From NCBI GenBank assembly GCA_010015675.1, contig ML976980.1:40084-63225 (forward strand): DNA of 23,142 bases. Direction: 5' to 3'. Both the position numbers and the translations under genes were made by a program. Of the stretch, positions 18,600 to 23,142 are shown piece by piece; within the stretch, counting starts at the first letter, position 1; the number at the start of each line of letters is the position of its first letter. Source of the stretch: Byssothecium circinans (lineage: Eukaryota; Ascomycota; Dothideomycetes; Pleosporales; Massarinaceae). The notes under the pieces are model-generated. The model was given only the letters and a program-made list of their open reading frames with translations. It was not told the origin of the DNA and did not search any database.

Positions 18600-19290
18600 G
18601 GAAGGGAAGCAACTAACTTTTAGACTAATCTATTAATTATTAGAAAAAGAGCTAAAGGCTCTACGGGACTACATTAATAAAAGCATAGTAAAAGGCTATA
18701 TTAAAGAGTTAAAGTTATTAGTAGGATACCTAGTCTTCTTTGCTCTAAAGAAGGATAGATTACTACAACTATGTGTAGATTTTTAGAAGTTAAATAAGAT
18801 TATAGTTAAGAATTGTTACCTGTTGCTTAACATTAGAGAACTACAGGATTGATTAGCACGTGTAAAGATATTCATGGCCTTTAACCTACGAGACGGATAT
18901 CACTTAGTCCGCATGAAGGAAGGCGAAGAATAGAAGATAGTATTTAGGATATAGTATAGATACTATAAATACACCGTAATGCCTTTTAGTCTTACTAACG
19001 CCCCAGCGACTTTTTAAGCGTTAATTAATAACGTACTGCGAACACACCTAGATATCTTTGTAATCGCATACTTAGATGACATACTCATCTATTTAAAAAA
19101 CGCTAAAGAACATGTGGAACATGTTAAGTAAGTACTTTCATGCTTAGATACCGCGAACTTGCGCCTTAAGCTAGAAAAGTGCGAATTCTATAAGAAGGAA
19201 CTTAATTTCCTAGGATTCGTAGTTAACACTATGGGAGTCAAGATAAGCCTAAAGAAAATATAGGTGGTACAAGATTAGCTAATACTAATA
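18600..19290 (+). pseudogene. Gypsy-2 reverse transcriptase
   Basis: Motifs appear in order: LEKELKALRDYINKSIVKGY, LCVDF-stop-KLNKI, MAFNLRDGYHLVRMKEGEE, MPFSLTNAPATF and [12 protein letters not shown]. The YLDD catalytic box is intact (19069-19080). Then KLEKCEFYKKELNFLGFVV. It would copy element RNA into cDNA. It is one of the best-preserved parts of the window but still contains stops. Confidence 0.9.
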
Positions 19291-19489
19291 ATAGTTAAGA
19301 GAGTGTAGGAATTCTTTAGATTCTACAACTTTAATAGAAGGTTTATTAAGGAATATACTTTAATAATACTACCCTTAGTAGGATTTACTAGGAAGGACAT
19401 ACGCTTTACATAGATAGAAGAATAAGAGAAGGCATTTAAAACTTTAAAGGAAAAATGCATAAGTCCACTAGTACTAGTAGCATTTAAGA

Positions 19490-19870
19490 GTAGAGAACTA
19501 ATAAAGATTAAGATAGACGCATCTAACCTTACGCTTAGAGCGGTAGCTAGCTAAATAAGAGATAGCTAATAGCACCCTATTACCTACTACTTAAGGAAGT
19601 TCTCTAGGCTAGAAGAACGTTACGATATACATGATAAGGAATTAATAGTAATTATAGATTTACTAAAGCATTAGAGAGTCTACGCTAAAAGCTACTTAAA
19701 ACTTACTATCTTTACTAACTATAAGAACTTACTCTACTTTACGACAACGAAACAACTTAACAGAAGACAAGTTAGGTGGTCTGAGTTACTTAGATAATAC
19801 AAGTTTAAAATCGTGTACACACTAGGAAAAGATAATGGAAAGGCCAATGCCCTTAGCTAATAGAATGATA
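19490..19870 (+). pseudogene. Gypsy-2 RNase H
   Basis: KIKIDASNLTLRAVAS, then PITYYLRKFSRLEERYDIHD with KELIVIIDLLKH, then [20 protein letters not shown] and GKDNGKANALS. The acidic DEDD residues are partly kept: Asp in KIDAS and Glu in KEL remain, but FTN and KAN have Asp-to-Asn. It degrades the RNA strand of the hybrid during reverse transcription. Confidence 0.85.
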
Positions 19871-19999
19871 TCGCAGGAATAAAGGAAACTATTGAAGCAC
19901 TAATATTACGGACTAATAGGGACGGATCCCTAGGACCAGCTTAACAATTAAATGGCATCCTGCGAATTAGCAACAAAGTACTAGAGGAACTATAGGAAG

Positions 20000-20860
20000 A
20001 AATTATATGATAACATTACAATAATCCTATACACGGACACCTTAGTATTTAAAGGACTATTAAACTAATTTAAAGGAACTATAAGTTTAGAGGCATAAAG
20101 GAGAAGGTTACACGCTTTATTAGTAAGTACGTAGACTACTAAAGAAACAAGCACAGCACACACGCATCCTATAGAGAAATGTAACCTATTAAGTTACTAA
20201 AAGAACTATAGAAAGACATCTCTATAGACTTCGTAATAGGTCTACTAGCATTAGAAGACCTTACGACTAGAATAACCTACAACGCTATCTTAGTAATTAT
20301 TAATAGATTCACAAAATACGCGGAAATAATACTATTTAGGAACAACTACAACGTGGAATAACTTGGATACGTAATCTTAGACTAACTTATTAGATACCAT
20401 GGCATGCTAAAGTTAATTATTAGTAATAGAGACAAGCTCTTTACATCAAACTACTAGAAAACGCTAATAGCTATAATTAGAATAAAACGCAAGCTATCTA
20501 TAGTATATTATCTATAGACGGATGGACAGACTAAAAGAATGAACTATATGATAAAGACATATCTATGGATTTACAGTAATACCTAGTAGAATAATTAGGT
20601 TTTCCTTTTACCTATAGCTTAACTAGCGTACAATAATAAGATATTAGAGTTAATAGGATAAACACCATTCTACGTAAACTATAGGAAGTACTTAAATCTC
20701 TTTAAACGCACACTACTAGAAGGCAAGGCAGCGGCAGCTTTAATAATAATAGAGGACTTAAAGAACGTACACTAACGGTTACAAGTCAACCTTAAAATAG
20801 CATAACGCAAGAGTATTTTATATATAAACATAAAATGAAAAATAGCACCTTAGCTAGAGA
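20000..20860 (+). pseudogene. Gypsy-2 integrase
   Basis: A degenerate HHCC region (IHGHLSI ... FISKYVDY) is followed by the core. The first Asp is in DISIDFVIGLLALEDL (20227), the second is Asn in LIISNRDKLFTSNY, and the Glu is Lys in DGQTKRMNYM. All three sites are recognisable and two are lost by G-to-A. The C-terminal part contains VFLLPIA-stop-LAYNNK and LEKGDRVYLLTKNLYIKRLS, a GPY/F-like segment. Confidence 0.88.
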
Positions 20861-21099
20861 AGGGGGATAGAGTATACCTACTTACGAAAAATCTTTACAT
20901 AAAACGACTAAGCAAGGGACTGGACAACGTTAAGGTTAGACTATTTTTAATATAAGCTAAGATGAGCCCTATTAACTACCGACTCTAGCTACCTAAAGAA
21001 GCTAAAATATATCTAGTATTCTACATATCTAGACTAGAACTAGCAGACCTTAAGACGCTATTATAGAAAACATTCCATTATGAAATTAAGGAAGAAAAT

Positions 21100-21250
21100 G
21101 AATTTGAAGTTAAGAAGATTACAGACTAGAGAAACCGCAAATGCAGAAGAGAGTACCTAATTAAGTAGAAAGGTTACCTAGAGAATAAGAACACGTAGGA
21201 ACTAATTACATACCTTACGGGTTACGAGTATCTCCTAAAGCACTAGTATT
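21100..21250 (+). pseudogene. Gypsy-2 C-terminal chromodomain
   Basis: EFEVKKITD-stop-RNRKCRREYLIK-stop-KGYLENKNT-stop-ELITYLTGYEYLLKH has the chromodomain pattern: an aromatic-x-V-E-K-I start, Y-L-I-K-W-K-G-Y with the Trp now a stop, and N-T-W-E with the Trp now a stop. Chromodomains on integrases guide insertion to histone-marked heterochromatin, which fits a nested insertion into an older repeat. Confidence 0.8.
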
Positions 21251-21795
21251 AACATTCTAAAAAGGCGACTAATTAATAGTAGTAGTACCAAGCGTGGTCT
21301 CTAGATTCACTAAAGCGATATCTTAAAGTAGAGCCTCCTATACTTTTAACGCCTCTAACTCCTCTATAGATGACATTCCTTTATTAAACATCTTCTACTC
21401 CTTCTAATAAAGTAGTTTCTTTTATTTATGAAGCTTTAAGAGCTTCTCCCTTACTAGACGGACGCGCTATAGAGCGGCCTTAGCGATATTCTTCTTTACA
21501 CATAAATGAGCCTCCTCTTCCTCTTCTAGCGCCTTGAGACGACCCATCTCCTTATCAATTTTCAAGAAATCTAGTAAAGGGTAAACTCGCAGGTTTACAA
21601 GAACTACGCTCAACATGAGTATAGTTATTGCAACACTTATGTAGGGATGACAGCTTGCAAGGAAGTTAGCGGTTGGCGTAATAGGAATAAGCAACTATAG
21701 CGAAGGAACCGCAGCTGTCAATACAGTTAGCAAGTTAGTGGCGGTAATAAATAAAACAAAAGAATAGTTATTAACTTATAAGAATATTAAGCTCT
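21251..21795 (+). other. Gypsy-2 3' tail after the chromodomain, unassigned
   Basis: About 545 bp lie between the chromodomain and the polypurine tract. One plus frame reads DDPSPYQFSRNLVKGKLAGL followed by QELRST and ATIAKEPQLSIQ (about 21536-21725). Another plus frame is also relatively open. The longest minus-strand open stretch here (21694-21467) has no recognisable motif. I cannot assign a function; it may be an extra C-terminal ORF of the element. Confidence 0.45.
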
Positions 21796-21806
21796 AAAAG
21801 GGGGGA
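21796..21806 (+). promoter_or_regulatory. Polypurine tract of Gypsy-2
   Basis: AAAAGGGGGGA lies three bases upstream of the 3' LTR. This is the expected position and composition for the plus-strand primer of an LTR retrotransposon. Confidence 0.85.
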
Positions 21807-21809
21807 TAG

Positions 21810-22265
21810 TATTATAATCTAAGAGTGGGGTCACTATACTTATATAATAACTAGCTACGCGCCATAACTAAATAGGAGGTTACGAATAGTAAGCAAGATT
21901 ACGTGACTATCCTAGCGTCCTAGAAGTCCTAGAAGCCCTACGAAGGATTAGGATGGATAGGATAGGTAGGATAATAAGACGCAACTAGTATATAGATGAA
22001 CTTGACTTCTACCTTATAGAAGTCATGTTTAACCTCTTACTTAGGATTATAATCTATTTAGTATCTTATACTCCATAATTATAAGCTTACCTAAGTTCAC
22101 TTTTATACGCCCTACAGACGAACATTACCACGTACTGTTGGAGTATAACAGTGTGTCGCGAATTAACATCCTAACAAGAACTAACTAAGCTCTAGAACCT
22201 TAAGCTCCCTTGTACCTAAAAGCTCCTTGAGCCATCTCTAGTATAAGCCCTCCTGGACCTTAACA
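21810..22265 (+). repeat. Gypsy-2 3' LTR
   Basis: Aligns end to end with 15523-15978 without gaps. The 5' terminal TG is now TA, and the end CCTTAACA is intact. It follows the polypurine tract by three bases. Confidence 0.92.
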
Positions 22266-22270
22266 CTAAA
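22266..22270 (+). repeat. Target-site duplication CTAAA, right copy
   Basis: Matches 15518-15522. Gypsy-1 coding sequence resumes right after it, in the phase expected once Gypsy-2 and one CTAAA are discounted. Confidence 0.85.
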
Positions 22271-22720
22271 ATAGTAGAAAGCTTTTAAAAAGCTAAAAGA
22301 ATTATTCTTATTAGCTTTTATATTATAGATGCATGACCTAGAATAACTACTACGAGTAGAAACGGATGCATTAAACTACGCCTTAGGAGTAATTCTTTTA
22401 TAGCAAAGCAAGAATAGAAAGTAAAGACTAGTATTTTACTACTCTTAAAAATTCTTAGGAGTAAAACTTAACTATAACGTTTACAATAAGAAACTACTAG
22501 CGATAGTAGACGCCTTTAAATAATAGCAAGCCTAGCTAATAGGCGTTAAATACTAGGTAGAGATGTATTTAAATTACTAGAACCTAATAAGTTTTATAAT
22601 GACTAAGAAACTTAACTAATAATAGGTTAGATAGGCTAAAATAATAGTAGATTACGACTTTAAAGTACACTATCGCCTAGGATTGTTAAACGAAGTGGTA
22701 GATGCTCTTAGCTGAAAATT
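22271..22720 (+). pseudogene. Gypsy-1 RNase H
   Basis: KAFKKLKELFLLAFIL opens the domain. RVETDALNYALGVILL carries the first catalytic Asp; FYYS-stop-KFLGVKLNYNVYNKKLLAIVDAFK has Glu changed to Lys at the expected KELLAIV site. VDYDFKVHYRLGLLNEVVDALS closes it with the last Asp kept. Multiple stops. Confidence 0.82.
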
Positions 22721-23060
22721 TAACCTTTAGGAAACAAATCAACCTATTACGCATAATGTAGTTTTATGAAAAGAAATAGATAGATAATTAGTCTATAACT
22801 AACTATAATTAGTTTAAAGGACTTTAGTCAAGCGACTAGCTAAGGCGGCTAAGGTCGCGTAGTAATAGGAAAAAGAACTTACTTAATTAACTAAGATAGC
22901 TAGGATAGATTACTAGGGACTAGAGGTACACGACTTTATAGACTATAGTTAATTAACCTTAGAATAGAAAGTAGAATACGACCTAATCTAGTACCTTAAG
23001 GTAGGACTACCTTAGGATAAAGAATAATAGATTATACTGTATAAAGCTTATAACGTAAAG

Positions 23061-23094
23061 CACCATCGAAGCGCGCACACCATCGAAGCGCGCA
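23061..23094. repeat. Perfect 17-bp tandem duplication
   Basis: CACCATCGAAGCGCGCA occurs twice back to back with no mismatch. It is GC-rich and unmutated compared with the AT-rich, stop-filled sequence to its left. Confidence 0.9.
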
Positions 23095-23142
23095 GAAATG
23101 CTTGGCAAGGAACATCAAATAGTATTATCTTAATAACAAAGC
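23095..23142. other. Unassigned right edge
   Basis: 48 bp that keep CA dinucleotides (GGCAAGGAACATCAAAT). Too short to assign. It may belong to Gypsy-1 or to a different, less mutated sequence beginning near 23060. Confidence 0.3.

Larger units (their letters stand above)
15523..22265 (+). mobile_element. Gypsy-2: complete Ty3/Gypsy chromovirus, RIP-inactivated, nested in Gypsy-1
   Basis: Two 456-bp LTRs flank gag, Cys/His spacer, protease, RT, RNase H, integrase and a chromodomain, with a polypurine tract before the 3' LTR and a CTAAA target duplication. The RT-RNase H-integrase order and the C-terminal chromodomain place it in the chromovirus clade. The 6743-bp length is normal for the family. 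Every ORF is broken by RIP stops. I could not recognise the primer-binding site after position 15978. Confidence 0.93.
22266..23060 (+). mobile_element. Gypsy-1, part after the nested insertion
   Basis: Continues the Gypsy-1 pol frame: RT/RNase H connection and RNase H to about 22720. About 340 bp of heavily mutated sequence follows, in the position of the RNase H-integrase linker, with fragments such as LAKAAKVA and GLEVHDFIDYS and no firm motif. Integrase is not seen before the window ends. The end at about 23060 is set by a change in composition and is approximate. Confidence 0.75.

Noticed and set aside
21467..21694. Minus-strand open frame of 75 codons with a hydrophobic N-terminus, possible small membrane protein
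   Set aside because: It lies inside Gypsy-2 opposite a plausible plus-strand coding tail, has no homologue I recognise, and is of chance length.

Overview
This window looks like a gene-poor, repeat-packed, RIP-mutated block from a filamentous ascomycete (Pezizomycotina; a Dothideomycete is a guess from how the elements look, and I cannot name a species). I find no intact host gene. Every recognisable reading frame belongs to a decayed repeat element and is broken by many TAG/TAA codons. The frames themselves are barely disturbed: anchors checked over 2.6 to 4.4 kb stay in one frame. The two LTRs of the complete Gypsy element differ at about 37 of 456 positions by hand alignment, and all are C/T or G/A transitions with no indels. 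CpG is still common while CpA/TpG is depleted. This is the classic signature of repeat-induced point mutation.

Layout, left to right. (1) 1-3304, minus strand: the 5' part of a Ty1/Copia element, with a 146-bp LTR, a half-tRNA(iMet) primer site, gag, zinc knuckle, protease, GAG-pre-integrase and integrase. It runs off the left edge. (2) 3305-4110: AT-rich spacer and two minisatellites. (3) 4135-13022, minus strand: two tandem, same-orientation pseudogenes of the telomere-linked RecQ helicase type with N-terminal C2H2 (OrsD/DUF3505-like) fingers. TLH-B (about 8570 to 4135) reaches its C-terminus. TLH-A (13022 to 9441) is cut off inside its helicase domain. Each gene has a tandem duplication of its own 5' end (about 535 bp for B, 464/499 bp for A). 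(4) 13854-15522 and 22266-23060, plus strand: a 5'-truncated Gypsy element (Gypsy-1). (5) 15523-22265: a second, complete Gypsy chromovirus (Gypsy-2, 6743 bp, 456-bp LTRs, 5-bp target duplication) inserted into the RNase H region of Gypsy-1. (6) The last ~80 bp contains a perfect 17-bp tandem duplication and looks unmutated.

The most interesting signal is in the helicase pseudogenes. Between the zinc fingers and the RecQ domain, both carry a block collinear with tyrosine-recombinase catalytic boxes (Arg, Lys, Arg-His, His and Tyr). In TLH-A the His-Tyr spacing is nine residues. A C2H2 + tyrosine-recombinase-like + RecQ architecture, together with TAGG at the junctions of the 5'-end duplications, suggests these may be mobile elements in their own right and not only subtelomeric helicase genes. 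That is inference and needs structure-based testing.

Telomere linkage is inferred from the family: no telomeric repeat array is present in the window.
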